This document shows positions 44,865 to 53,854 of a stretch of 64,000 nt of DNA, piece after piece. The notes beneath the pieces are model-generated. The model saw only the letters and a program-made list of their open reading frames with translations, had not been told where the DNA came from and did not search any database. This DNA is from Gammaproteobacteria bacterium (lineage in GTDB: Bacteria; Pseudomonadota; Gammaproteobacteria; SZUA-229). Made by a program: the position numbers and the translations under genes. Each line of letters starts with the position of its first letter. Position 1 is the first letter of the stretch. The DNA lies in NCBI GenBank assembly GCA_029882215.1, contig JAOULC010000003.1:1-64000 (forward strand), written 5' to 3'.

Positions 44865-46217
44865 ATGAGTAACGATGATAAGAAATTTGACGAGCTTTCA
44901 CGCCGTGGCTTTTTAAAAGCCGGTGCCGGTGTGGTCGCAGCTGCGTCAGCTCCTGCTTTCTTTATGAAAGATGCCTGGGCTGCGGACTTCCGTAACAACC
45001 CTGGCCGTTCAAAAACAGTTAAATTTGGTTTTAATGTGCCACAAAGTGGTGCATATGCTGATGAAGGCGCTGACGAATTACGCGCTTACAAACTGGCTGT
45101 TAAGCATATCAATGGCGAAGGTGATGGCGGTATGTTGAATACCATGAAGCCTATTTCACTGAAAGGCGATGGTATCTTAGGTAAAAAATTAGAATATGTA
45201 ACAGGTGATACTCAGACTAAATCTGATGCGGCGCGTGCTTCTGCTAAGCGTATGATCGAAAAAGACGGTGTTCTGATGGTAACCGGTGGTTCTTCTTCTG
45301 GTGTGGCGATTGCGGTACAGAGTCTGTGTCAGGAAATGGGCATTGTGTTCATGACCGGTTTAACTCACTCTAATGACACCACTGGTAAAGATAAGCGTCG
45401 TTATGGCTTCCGCCACATGTTCAACGCACACATGTCTGGTTCTGCACTGGGCCCGGTACTGAAGAAAGAATACGGTACTGATCGTCAGGCTTACCACTTA
45501 ACAGCTGATTACACATGGGGCTGGACACAGGAAGAGTCAATCAAGAACACGACTGAAGCGATGGGCTGGAAAACAACAGCGACTGTTCGTACTCCTGTAG
45601 GCGCTGGTGACTTCTCTCAGTACATTACTCCGGTATTAAACTCGGGTGCTGACGTGCTGATCCTTAACCACTATGGTAAGGATATGATTAACTCTTTAAC
45701 ACAGGCTGTTCAGTTTGGTCTGCGTGACAAGAACGTTAATGGCAAGAACTTTGAAATCATCGTTCCTTTATTCTCTCGCTTAATGGCACAGGGTGCTGGC
45801 GATGCCATCAAGGGTATTCTTGGTAGCACAAACTGGAACTGGTCTTTAACTGATGCTGGCACTAAAGCGTTTGTTAAGTCTTTTGGTCAGGAATACGGCT
45901 TCCCACCTTCACAGGCGGCTCACACTTGCTATGTTCAGGCTCTGCAATATGCTGATGCTTGCCAGCGTGCCGGTACTTTCTACCCACCAGAAGTGATCAA
46001 GCAACTTGAAGGTCACAAGTTTGACGGTATGGGTAATGGCCCGACTGAATACCGTGCAGAAGATCACCAGGCATTTAAAGATGTGTTGGTTGTACGTGGT
46101 AATGAGAATCCATCTTCTCAGTTCGATCTGCTTAAAGTTGAGCAAATTGTTCCCCGTTCTCAGGTTGAGTACGATGCCAAAATCTTCGGCGGTGAGTTAG
46201 GTCCATATGTAGTCTAA
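44865..46217 (+). CDS. HAAT-type ABC transporter substrate-binding protein, Tat-exported
   Basis: 450 residues. The N-terminus SRRGFLKAGAGVVAAASAPA has the twin-arginine motif (residues 9-17), and cleavage is expected near DAWAAD. The mature protein is a type I periplasmic-binding fold: VKFGFNVPQSGAYADEG, then VTGGSSSGVAIAVQ, FRHMFNAHMSG and SGADVLILNHYGKDM. It belongs to the broad branched-chain amino acid/urea/amide receptor class, but the ligand cannot be named; UrtA and LivJ signatures are not seen. It heads the operon and is followed by a terminator that should raise its level over the permeases. Confidence 0.85.
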   Translation: MSNDDKKFDELSRRGFLKAGAGVVAAASAPAFFMKDAWAADFRNNPGRSKTVKFGFNVPQSGAYADEGADELRAYKLAVKHINGEGDGGMLNTMKPISLKGDGILGKKLEYVTGDTQTKSDAARASAKRMIEKDGVLMVTGGSSSGVAIAVQSLCQEMGIVFMTGLTHSNDTTGKDKRRYGFRHMFNAHMSGSALGPVLKKEYGTDRQAYHLTADYTWGWTQEESIKNTTEAMGWKTTATVRTPVGAGDFSQYITPVLNSGADVLILNHYGKDMINSLTQAVQFGLRDKNVNGKNFEIIVPLFSRLMAQGAGDAIKGILGSTNWNWSLTDAGTKAFVKSFGQEYGFPPSQAAHTCYVQALQYADACQRAGTFYPPEVIKQLEGHKFDGMGNGPTEYRAEDHQAFKDVLVVRGNENPSSQFDLLKVEQIVPRSQVEYDAKIFGGELGPYVV

Positions 46218-46233
46218 GTCAGACTCGAAATCA

Positions 46234-46277
46234 GCCGCCGGTAACCGTTCTATTGTTATCGGCGGCTTTTCTTTTTT
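46234..46277 (+). terminator. Intra-operonic rho-independent terminator
   Basis: GCCGCCGGTAAC pairs with GTTATCGGCGGC (12 bp with one G-T) followed by TTTTCTTTTTT, between the binding-protein gene and the first permease gene. Likely a partial terminator. Confidence 0.85.
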
Positions 46278-46305
46278 ACATTCTCAAAAATGGTTTTACA
46301 CGGTT

Positions 46306-47325
46306 ATGGACGTTTTCCTTCTTCAGCTCCTTAATGGCCTCGACAAGGGTGCAGCTTATGCACTCATTGCCTTTGGTCTGACACTTGTTTTCGGTACCTT
46401 GGGTGTTGTTAACTTTGCCCACGGCGCGCTGTTTATGCTGGGTGCTTTTTGCGCCGTCACGCTACAGAAAATACTGACGATTTCTAAAAAGGTAAAAGAT
46501 GAAAGCATTACCTTTTTTGATGCTTATAAAGAAACGCCCTACCTTGAAATTTGGTGGGGTGATACGGGCGCCGCGATTATCGACTGGGTGATCCCGATAT
46601 CCATTTTCCTGGCAATCCCGATCATGTTACTGATTGGCTTGTCGATGGAACGTGGCCTGATACGCCACTTTTATAAACGCCCGCATGCAGAACAGATTCT
46701 GGTGACTTTTGGTTTGGCCATTGTTTTACAGGAACTGATCCGGGCATTTTTTGGTGCCAACCCTATTCCTGTCTCGGCTCCTGAAATATTGTCTGGCAGT
46801 GCCGACATTGGCTATATCCTGGGCATGGGTGCAGATTATCTTACCTATCCCTGGTGGCGGATCATTTATGTATTATTCTCCGGTGCCATCATTCTCTCGG
46901 TGTTCGCGTTTTTACAATTTACCACCTTCGGTATGGTGGTGCGGGCCGGTATGCACGACCGTGAGACGGTCGGCCTGTTAGGAATTAATGTACAGCGACG
47001 TTTTACCATTGTTTTTGGTATGGCTGCCGTGGTTGCCGGTTTAGCCGGTGCTATGTACGTGCCAATTTTGCCGCCTGATTATCACATGGGTATGGATTTT
47101 TTAGTGCTGTCGTTTGTTGTCGTGGTTGTCGGTGGTATGGGCTCGCTGGGTGGAGCTGTGGCCGCCGGTTTCTTGCTGGGCATTTTGCAGTCTTTCTCTT
47201 CCCTGAATGAAATTAAAAACATCATACCTGGCATTGATCAGATCATTATTTATCTGGTTGCTGTCGTTATCATTCTCGTTCGGCCTCGTGGTCTGATGGG
47301 ACGTAAAGGTGTGATGGAGGATTAA
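46306..47325 (+). CDS. HAAT ABC transporter permease (LivH family)
   Basis: 339 residues, about eight to nine transmembrane helices. The N-terminal [37 protein letters not shown] pattern and the C-terminal [21 protein letters not shown] (EAA-like loop) identify the LivH-type subunit. A polar insert of about 40 residues follows helix two. It forms the membrane pore with the LivM-type protein encoded next. Confidence 0.92.
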   Translation: MDVFLLQLLNGLDKGAAYALIAFGLTLVFGTLGVVNFAHGALFMLGAFCAVTLQKILTISKKVKDESITFFDAYKETPYLEIWWGDTGAAIIDWVIPISIFLAIPIMLLIGLSMERGLIRHFYKRPHAEQILVTFGLAIVLQELIRAFFGANPIPVSAPEILSGSADIGYILGMGADYLTYPWWRIIYVLFSGAIILSVFAFLQFTTFGMVVRAGMHDRETVGLLGINVQRRFTIVFGMAAVVAGLAGAMYVPILPPDYHMGMDFLVLSFVVVVVGGMGSLGGAVAAGFLLGILQSFSSLNEIKNIIPGIDQIIIYLVAVVIILVRPRGLMGRKGVMED

Positions 47326-47326
47326 T

Positions 47327-48496
47327 ATGAATAAGCAGTTTTTTCAAAGCGACCTGGGCACCATGTTGCTGTTCTCTGTCGCCATTTTGACGATGCCAGT
47401 CTGGTTAGATCCGGTCGGTGCTAACTACCCTGATCTGTTACAGAAATTTGCCATCTTTGGTATTTTTGCGATTGGCTTTAATATTTTATTCGGCCTTACC
47501 GGTTACCTTTCATTTGGTCACGCAGTGTTTCTTGGCGTGGGTTCTTATACTGCAGTATGGTCATTCAAACTACTATCGATGAATGTATTACCCGCCATCA
47601 TGTTCAGTATGATTATTGCCGGTATATTTGCCATCGGTATCGGCTATTTGTGTTTGCGCCGATCGGGGATTTACTTCTCGATTTTAACGCTGGCGTTCGC
47701 TCAAATGTCATATAACATGGCCTACTCTGTGTTAACACCAATCACCAATGGTGAAACAGGTTTACAGCTGAGCAGTCAGGACCCGCGTATTGTCGACAAT
47801 GCATTTTCCGACGCTGTGGTTGAAGGCCTGCCTTCAACCAATCTGTTTGGTATGGAAATGAGTGGCTACCCGGGCTTTTATTTCTGCGCGGTACTGTTGA
47901 TTATTGCTTTCTTTTTTTCATTGAGAATTTTCCGCTCGCCTTTTGGCATGAAACTGCAGGCCATTAAATCTAATCAGACACGGATGCGTTATACCGGTTT
48001 CAACACCCGCCCTTACCTGTTAACGGCGTTTGTTATTTCCGGTATTTATGCCGGTCTGGCCGGTTCACTATTAGCCGTAACCGATCCGCTGGCAGGTGCA
48101 GAACGTATGCAATGGACAGCTTCCGGTGAAGTGGTATTAATGACCATTCTGGGTGGCATGGGCACACTAGTCGGGCCACTGCTGGGTGTGGGTATTATTA
48201 AATATTTTGAAAATATTTTTTCCTCACTCAATAGCAATCGTTTGCATGAAATATTCTCCTGGCTGCCTGACGGGCTGGAAGATTTTGTCGTCACCGTTGT
48301 ATCGCATTTTGTCGGCGAAGGCTGGCAGCTGACTCTGGGTCTGCTGTTTATGCTGGTGGTTATTTTCCTTCCGGGTGGTGTTATGGAAGGTATTCGACGC
48401 ACCTCGACAGTGATTAAAAACTACAACGCTAAGCGCTCCCAAAACAAAGAAGCCGTTACAGCTGCGGCCAGCAAGGAGTCCGACGATGGAAAATAA
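47327..48496 (+). CDS. HAAT ABC transporter permease (LivM family)
   Basis: 389 residues, about ten hydrophobic segments. The conserved LivM blocks are visible: [22 protein letters not shown] (about 63-84), [18 protein letters not shown] and [19 protein letters not shown] (cytoplasmic coupling loop). It starts one base after the stop of the LivH-type gene and overlaps the next gene by 11 nt. Confidence 0.92.
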   Translation: MNKQFFQSDLGTMLLFSVAILTMPVWLDPVGANYPDLLQKFAIFGIFAIGFNILFGLTGYLSFGHAVFLGVGSYTAVWSFKLLSMNVLPAIMFSMIIAGIFAIGIGYLCLRRSGIYFSILTLAFAQMSYNMAYSVLTPITNGETGLQLSSQDPRIVDNAFSDAVVEGLPSTNLFGMEMSGYPGFYFCAVLLIIAFFFSLRIFRSPFGMKLQAIKSNQTRMRYTGFNTRPYLLTAFVISGIYAGLAGSLLAVTDPLAGAERMQWTASGEVVLMTILGGMGTLVGPLLGVGIIKYFENIFSSLNSNRLHEIFSWLPDGLEDFVVTVVSHFVGEGWQLTLGLLFMLVVIFLPGGVMEGIRRTSTVIKNYNAKRSQNKEAVTAAASKESDDGK

Positions 48497-49265
48497 TTCA
48501 ACAGAAAACAACACTGTGCTTAATATCAGCAATGTCAACGTAACCTTCGGTGGTTTACATGCATTATCTGAAATTAACCTGCAGATCGAAGAAGGCAAAA
48601 CGCATGCGATCATCGGCCCTAACGGTGCCGGTAAGTCTACCCTGCTGAATGTCTGCATTGGCAAGCTGGTACCCGATACCGGTACCGTCACCTTAGACGG
48701 TGAAATTATGACCGGTAAATTACCGCATGAAATTAATCATGCCGGTATGGTGCGGGTATTTCAGACGCCGGAAATTTTTCCGGAAATGAGCATTTTGCGT
48801 AACATGATGATCCCGGCTTTTGCCAAACGTGACGGCATGTTTAAGTTCAATGCCTTTACCAGTATGGCCGATGAAAAAGAGATCGAAGCCGAAGCTATAC
48901 ATGTATTGCAAGACTTTGGTCTGGTCGATCAGATGCATCATCATGCCGGCAGTATGTCACGCGGTGATAAGCGCCGTCTGGAACTGGGCATGGGACTTAT
49001 TCAACACCCGCGTATCCTGTTACTGGATGAGCCAACAGCCGGTATGGCGCGACATGATACTAATCGCACCATCGAGTTATTACAGAGCATTAAAGAACGC
49101 GGTACCACCAAAGTCATTATCGAGCATGACATGCACGTTGTTTTCAGCCTGGCTGATCGCATCAGCGTACTGGCACAGGGCCGTATTATTGCCGCCGGTA
49201 CACCGGATGAAATCCGCGCTAACCCCAAAGTCCAGGAAGCCTACCTGGGTGGAGCAGAAATATGA
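48486..49265 (+). CDS. HAAT ABC transporter ATPase (LivG family)
   Basis: 259 residues. Walker A is GPNGAGKST, Walker B is [11 protein letters not shown], and the H-loop lies in [10 protein letters not shown]. The C-loop reads [12 protein letters not shown] where LSYGQQRRLE or LSGGQ is usual, an unusual signature. Overlaps both neighbours (11 nt before, 4 nt after), indicating coupled translation. Confidence 0.92.
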   Translation: MENNSTENNTVLNISNVNVTFGGLHALSEINLQIEEGKTHAIIGPNGAGKSTLLNVCIGKLVPDTGTVTLDGEIMTGKLPHEINHAGMVRVFQTPEIFPEMSILRNMMIPAFAKRDGMFKFNAFTSMADEKEIEAEAIHVLQDFGLVDQMHHHAGSMSRGDKRRLELGMGLIQHPRILLLDEPTAGMARHDTNRTIELLQSIKERGTTKVIIEHDMHVVFSLADRISVLAQGRIIAAGTPDEIRANPKVQEAYLGGAEI

Positions 49266-50023
49266 GTAGTGTAAAGAAGGCACCACAGGTTCCGACTGTT
49301 AAAGCCCAGGGTTCACAGCCGGCTTTTTTTTCCTGCTGGGATATGCATTCCTATTATGGTGAAAGTTATATCGTTCAGGGTGTCAGTTTTGATATTCGTG
49401 AAGGTGAAGTACTGGCTTTATTAGGCCGTAATGGTGCCGGTAAAACATCAACCTTGCGCTCTATTGCCCGCGTTGACAGCCCGCAGGTGACACACGGTGA
49501 GATCTGGCTGGATCATAAGCCTCTGCATAATATGCAATCACACGAAGCGGCACAAAATGGTGTCGCACTGGTACCGGAAGACCGCCGTATTATTCCCGGC
49601 TTAACGGTTGAGGAAAACCTTGTGTTATCGCAAATAGCGCCGCCTATTGGCTGGTCGATTGAGCGCATTTATGATCACTTCCCGCGTTTAGCCGAACGCC
49701 GCGATCAGGAAGCCATCACGCTTTCAGGTGGTGAACAACAAATGCTTGCGGTTGCACGGGCTCTGGCCCGTGACATAAAACTGCTGTTACTGGATGAGCC
49801 ATATGAAGGACTGGCTCCGGTTATCGTTCACGAAATTGAACGCATTGTTGACAGCATTAAAAAGTTAGGCATCACCACGATTATTGTTGAGCAAAATGCG
49901 ATTGCCGCATTACGCCTTGCAGACCGTGCGATTATTCTTGATATGGGCCAGATTGTTTTTGATGGCCTGGCTCAGGAAGTGCTTGATAATGAAGAACTGC
50001 GCCAACAATATTTAGCCTTGTAA
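49262..50023 (+). CDS. HAAT ABC transporter ATPase (LivF family)
   Basis: 253 residues. Walker A is GRNGAGKTS, the signature is LSGGEQQML, Walker B is LLLLDEPYEGLAP, and the H-loop is VEQN. An N-terminal extension of about 30 residues precedes the family-typical WDMHSYYGESYIVQGVSF. Completes the five-component importer, followed by tandem stem-loops. Confidence 0.92.
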   Translation: MSSVKKAPQVPTVKAQGSQPAFFSCWDMHSYYGESYIVQGVSFDIREGEVLALLGRNGAGKTSTLRSIARVDSPQVTHGEIWLDHKPLHNMQSHEAAQNGVALVPEDRRIIPGLTVEENLVLSQIAPPIGWSIERIYDHFPRLAERRDQEAITLSGGEQQMLAVARALARDIKLLLLDEPYEGLAPVIVHEIERIVDSIKKLGITTIIVEQNAIAALRLADRAIILDMGQIVFDGLAQEVLDNEELRQQYLAL

Positions 50024-50030
50024 AAAAGCC

Positions 50031-50056
50031 GGCGGAAGGGTCACCATCTTTCCGCC
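50031..50056 (+). terminator. First stem-loop of a tandem terminator
   Basis: GGCGGAAGG / CTTTCCGCC, 9 bp with one G-T, 8 nt after the LivF stop. Lacks a U-tract of its own; followed 10 nt later by a classical terminator. Confidence 0.6.
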
Positions 50057-50066
50057 TCCAGTCAAT

Positions 50067-50099
50067 AAAAAAGCCTCACCAATTTTGTGAGGCTTTTTT
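50067..50099 (+). terminator. Rho-independent terminator of the HAAT operon
   Basis: AGCCTCAC-N7-GTGAGGCT flanked by A-run and T-run; strong and potentially bidirectional. Confidence 0.9.
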
Positions 50100-50442
50100 A
50101 TTTGAGCTGAAGCTGCAATAAAGCACACCGGCATAACAAAGCAGTTAACCATAGGCAGTGCAGGCTTCGGTTTATCTGATTTAGTATATTTGCTGGATGC
50201 TATTTAAAATTGACTGGCGCTTAGGATGGGTGGCAATTCAAATTAACTCTAATATAATAGGTAAAAAATTAGACAGATCGCGTCTTGAGTACGCTTATTA
50301 TGCAGACCGGATCAAGTTTACAAAACCCGTGCCATAGCTTTTATTTTTTGCACTTTTGCTTCGTCTACCTAGCCTGCTGGCTTTCCTATCATTACAGGGC
50401 TCTAACAAATGCCGCAAATAAACAGATTATTCGGTGCACTTT

Positions 50443-51111
50443 ATGAATAAAATCATGTTGCTGATTTCAATATCAGTTAGCTTGTTCAGTACTAATGCAT
50501 TGGCTTTTGATATTTTTCTTGGTGTTGAGTCAGGTGCCAAGTCAGTGACAGTAAAAGAACCGGAGTTTGGGAATGAGATTATATCCACTGTTAAAAGCGA
50601 GCCGGAGTTAAGTCCGTCATTTACTTTCCGGTCTAAAGAGAAATATTTCAGTGAAAAGAGTAAGTGGGCGTATCATTTTCAGGTTGATGCGGCTGAATTT
50701 GATGTGAATATGCAACAATTACAACCAACAGCCGGTCTGGTTAATCTCGGTACTTCATTAGACGGTTATTCTTTGTATGCGTTGCCTGTCGTTTATTATC
50801 ACTTTAATAAAAATTTGGTAAAAAAATGGACTTACAGAGCCGGCTTCGGGCTTGGTATTGGTTACATGAAGCTGGATGGTAATTTTAAAATTACTGACCC
50901 TGGCCATCCTCAATACAACCAAATTAAAGCGGTACAAATTAAAGGTTACGGCAGCTCAGTTGGTTTGTATTTTGAAGCAACTTATAAACGTCATATGATA
51001 GTGCTGCAGAGTTATGGCCCGGTTCTTACTGATGAACCATATCAGTACCATCAGGTCAATACGGTGCTGGCATATCGCTATAAGTTTGATTTTTTTAAAT
51101 CAGATAATTAA
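50443..51111 (+). CDS. Hypothetical outer-membrane beta-barrel-like protein
   Basis: 222 residues from the ATG at 50443 (MNKIMLLISI); an in-frame GTG 9 nt earlier is also possible. A signal peptide ends near NALAFD. Alternating amphipathic strands rich in Tyr/Phe (GYSLYALPVVYYHF, TYRAGFGLGIGYMKL, YGSSVGLYFEATY) and a C-terminal strand LAYRYKFDFF suggest a small outer-membrane barrel of eight strands. No family is recognised and it stands alone. Confidence 0.6.
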   Translation: MNKIMLLISISVSLFSTNALAFDIFLGVESGAKSVTVKEPEFGNEIISTVKSEPELSPSFTFRSKEKYFSEKSKWAYHFQVDAAEFDVNMQQLQPTAGLVNLGTSLDGYSLYALPVVYYHFNKNLVKKWTYRAGFGLGIGYMKLDGNFKITDPGHPQYNQIKAVQIKGYGSSVGLYFEATYKRHMIVLQSYGPVLTDEPYQYHQVNTVLAYRYKFDFFKSDN

Positions 51112-51568
51112 AGCTAAATCACGGGAGGCTTAGTTTAATCTCCCCGTATTTTCATCCCCCTTAGTCCTCTCTACTATGCTAACCTCAATATTTGGCCGGC
51201 CCCTCCCTGCGATTTTCGTCATAAAAATCAGCTTTCTCGATCAGCACAAACTGACTGGTTTCCTGCTGACCTTTTGTTTATGCGGCTCACTGTTTAACAG
51301 ACCGGCAGCTTAAAGTTTATACGATCAAAAAAACCAATCATCACCACCTGAAAATATCATTAGTAAATTATTTATTTTCAATTATTATTCGCAAACTTCT
51401 TGTTGATAGCCAATCCGAGTACATCGCCCCAGCGCGACAAGGCAATAGAAACAACTATCCAGGAGTGACTTTGACTGCTTTTAAACAGTCGACCTCGCTC
51501 GACCCGCTCTCAGCCAGGAATGGTACCGGGTTTAGTTTTTTAATTGATTGATTGCTTGGAGGGCTTAG
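51112..51568. other. Leader region of the decarboxylase gene
   Basis: About 457 nt. The left part is AT-rich without features; the last 110 nt carry a short ORF with ribosome-binding site and small stem GACTG/CAGTC (51473-51490). GGAGGG lies 6 nt before the decarboxylase ATG. Confidence 0.5.
51471..51551 (+). CDS. Possible leader peptide of the decarboxylase gene
   Basis: A TTG start with GGAG 5 nt upstream opens a 26-codon frame (MTAFKQSTSLDPLSARNGTG...) ending in TGA 17 nt before the decarboxylase ATG. A small stem overlaps its first codons. A coupled leader that senses polyamines is conceivable by analogy with speF-type leaders, but only the ORF and its site are seen. Confidence 0.3.
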   Translation: MTAFKQSTSLDPLSARNGTGFSFLID

Positions 51569-52780
51569 ATGTCCATCACACCTATTACATTACCTGTTGA
51601 ACCTGCTTTTTCATCATCAGCTCGCACAGATTTGCCTGAAATACAGCACATTGAATCCATTGTGGCAATTCATGGTTCACCATTGATGTTAATTGACTGC
51701 GATGTGATTCGTGCTCAGTACCGTTCACTGAAAAACGCATTACCTAATGTTGACCTGCACTTTGCATTAAAGCCATTACCTCACGCTTCTGTGGTCAGTA
51801 CTTTACTGGAAGAAGGTGCGTGTTTTGATCTGGCATCAAGTGGTGAAGTCGACATGGTTCGCGATGCCGGTGTACCTGCTCAACTGACTATCCACACTCA
51901 CCCGATTAAGCGCGACTCTGATATTCGCCATGCTCTTGAATATGGCTGCACCGTTTTTATTGTTGACAACCTCAACGAGCTTGAAAAGTTCATTCCTTAT
52001 AACGACCAGGTAGAAATACTGGTGCGTTTAAGCTTCAGAAATGCTGAGTCTTATGCTGACCTGTCGAAGAAGTTCGGTTGCAGCCCGGAAAAAGCCATTG
52101 AAATTATCAGCTATGCTAAAGAACTGGGCATCCGTATTAAAGGCCTGTCATTCCATGTCGGCTCGCAAACGGCAAAACCTGAAAAATTTGTGCAGGCGAT
52201 TGCCAGCTGTTCACAATTATTACAGCAAGTGGTTCAGCTTGACCTGCCTGCTCTGAGCACCATCGACATAGGTGGCGGTTTTCCGTTTAACTATCATAAT
52301 GATGTGATGCCGATTGATGAATTCTGCGCACCGATTCGTGAAGCACTGTCTCTGTTACCGGAAACTGTAAAAGTGATCGCTGAACCAGGTCGTTTTATTG
52401 TTGCACCGTCGGTGACTTCAGTCAGTTCTGTGATGGGTCAGAATGAGCGTGATGGCAAGATGTGGTATTACCTGGATGATGGTATTTACGGCTCTTACAG
52501 CGGTATTGTCTTTGATCATGGCAAATACCCTATTGATGCACTGCACGCAGAAGGTGAGCGCTTTCCTTGCGTACTGGCCGGTCCGACCTGCGACAGCATT
52601 GATGTCGTCGCTGAGGAGATCTTATTACCTAAACTTAACAATGGTGATCTTATCATTGGTCGCCTGATGGGCGCTTATACCACTGTAACAGCAACTGATT
52701 TTAACTTTTTCAAAAAAGCTGAAATTGTCGTGCTGAATGAATCCGCTGGCTTCTATGAAGACGCTTTAATTACGGCATAA
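51569..52780 (+). CDS. Ornithine decarboxylase-like fold-type III PLP decarboxylase
   Basis: 403 residues. The PLP lysine is in FALKPLPHASVV (about residue 68), followed by FDLASSGEVDM, FHVGSQ, DIGGGFPF, AEPGRF (PLP phosphate site), GPTCDSIDV with the active-site Cys of the second subunit, and MGAYT. This set is that of eukaryote-like ornithine/lysine decarboxylases (group IV); the carboxynorspermidine decarboxylase and DapDC/LysA groups differ in the CDS-D region. Ornithine to putrescine is the most likely reaction; lysine may also be accepted. It is a monocistronic gene with a well-placed GGAGGG. Confidence 0.82.
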   Translation: MSITPITLPVEPAFSSSARTDLPEIQHIESIVAIHGSPLMLIDCDVIRAQYRSLKNALPNVDLHFALKPLPHASVVSTLLEEGACFDLASSGEVDMVRDAGVPAQLTIHTHPIKRDSDIRHALEYGCTVFIVDNLNELEKFIPYNDQVEILVRLSFRNAESYADLSKKFGCSPEKAIEIISYAKELGIRIKGLSFHVGSQTAKPEKFVQAIASCSQLLQQVVQLDLPALSTIDIGGGFPFNYHNDVMPIDEFCAPIREALSLLPETVKVIAEPGRFIVAPSVTSVSSVMGQNERDGKMWYYLDDGIYGSYSGIVFDHGKYPIDALHAEGERFPCVLAGPTCDSIDVVAEEILLPKLNNGDLIIGRLMGAYTTVTATDFNFFKKAEIVVLNESAGFYEDALITA

Positions 52781-52806
52781 TAACCAACAGCAGCGTAAGG
52801 TGTAAA

Positions 52807-52836
52807 TGGCCGGGTACACTGATGCGTGTCCGGCCA
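52807..52836 (+). terminator. Stem-loop after the decarboxylase gene
   Basis: TGGCCGG / CCGGCCA with an inner ACAC / GTGT extension. A T-run starts 20 nt further on (52857-52864). Probable terminator, imperfectly spaced; it also lies in the convergent gap with the rhombotail lipoprotein gene. Confidence 0.55.
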
Positions 52837-52895
52837 GTTATCGTTTGCCTGCGATCTTTTTTTTAAGTCACAGACTTTAATACTGTTCGCTGTGA

Positions 52896-53756
52896 CTAAG
52901 ACTGATGCTTTTGACGAAACGAAAAAGTAAAGCGACTCGCCACTAATACAAACAAAAACAGAGCCGTCATCCATCCTAAGCTGCCGCTACCTGAGCGATA
53001 ATGGACGTTGACAGCGACTTTTTTAGCTTTCACTTTTTGTTTAAATTGTTCGAGTGCTTTATCGGTATTGAGTGCCAGATCATCGATTGAAAGATCAAAG
53101 CCTTTCTGACTATTGAGCCGAAGTTCTTCGGAGATAAAGGCTGAGGCCGCACTGGATTTTACTTTGCTATTACCGGAGCTGCTGAACAACAATTCCTGAC
53201 TGTCGATATCGTAAACGGCGGCATTGATTAGAGTAACTGTGTCATTTTTCTCACCTTCAAAAATATAACGCCCTACCACTGTCCAGTAATAGATTAACGA
53301 TATGCCTGTTCTTTCGGTGTACTGAACCTGATCGTAGGACAGCAGCACCATGATATCGACATTCAGCTGTTTCTTAATATCACTGAGGTTATTAAAACTG
53401 CCTTTGCGCCGCAAATAGGTGGCAGGAACCACTTTCACCACATCAATAATCTCTTTATTTTCAAATTGAGTGGATATTTTTGTCAGCAATTTATTTTTCA
53501 GCGTCTCGTTCAGATCATGACGCATAAACGTGCCGCAGGAATCCGGTACAAAAGCGATACCTACGCGTAGTGGCAGACTGAGCTGCGGAATTTTAGGCTG
53601 GATTTGTATTGCACCGCGTGAGTTTGGATATAAAAAATCCACTAAACTGCTTCTGCTGCGCTGCTGGTCATTATAGTTTAAACCCAACATGCTCTGAAAA
53701 GTTGAACAGCCGCTTAGCGACAGTAATACGATAATGCTGATCAGTATTTTTTTCAT
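52896..53756 (-). CDS. Rhombotail lipoprotein (GlyGly-CTERM)
   Basis: 286 residues with a lipobox LLSLSGC (lipid Cys near residue 17) at one end and a C-terminal sorting signal at the other: SGSGSLGW, a hydrophobic helix (TALFLFVLVASRFTF) and a basic tail (residues about 252-286). That Gly/Ser-rich motif, helix and basic end are the GlyGly-CTERM signal cut by rhombosortase, and the double-anchored layout matches the TIGR04179 rhombotail family. Central region: LRVGIAFVPDS and VDIMVLLSYDQVQY. Its function is unknown. No rhombosortase gene lies in this window. Confidence 0.78.
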   Translation of the reverse strand: MKKILISIIVLLSLSGCSTFQSMLGLNYNDQQRSRSSLVDFLYPNSRGAIQIQPKIPQLSLPLRVGIAFVPDSCGTFMRHDLNETLKNKLLTKISTQFENKEIIDVVKVVPATYLRRKGSFNNLSDIKKQLNVDIMVLLSYDQVQYTERTGISLIYYWTVVGRYIFEGEKNDTVTLINAAVYDIDSQELLFSSSGNSKVKSSAASAFISEELRLNSQKGFDLSIDDLALNTDKALEQFKQKVKAKKVAVNVHYRSGSGSLGWMTALFLFVLVASRFTFSFRQKHQS

Positions 53757-53854
53757 ACTACTCCCTTATAATTTATTTTTATTAATTTGCCTTAAATCGC
53801 TTACTTATTAAGACAGTTTTTATTTTTTCAGTTCTTTATCATCTGCGCGGAGTA

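Larger units (their letters stand above)
50024..50442. other. Intergenic region after the HAAT operon
   Basis: About 419 nt: two stem-loop terminators at its left end and no recognisable element in the remaining 340 nt. Confidence 0.5.

Noticed and set aside
44865-50023. Urea transporter urtABCDE
   Set aside because: Gene order fits but UrtA-type receptor signatures are not seen and there are no urease genes nearby, so only the HAAT family is named.
51569-52780. Diaminopimelate decarboxylase or carboxynorspermidine decarboxylase as the function
   Set aside because: The GPTCDSIDV and HVGSQ pattern, together with MGAYT, fits ornithine/lysine decarboxylases better, although enzyme data would be needed to close the question.
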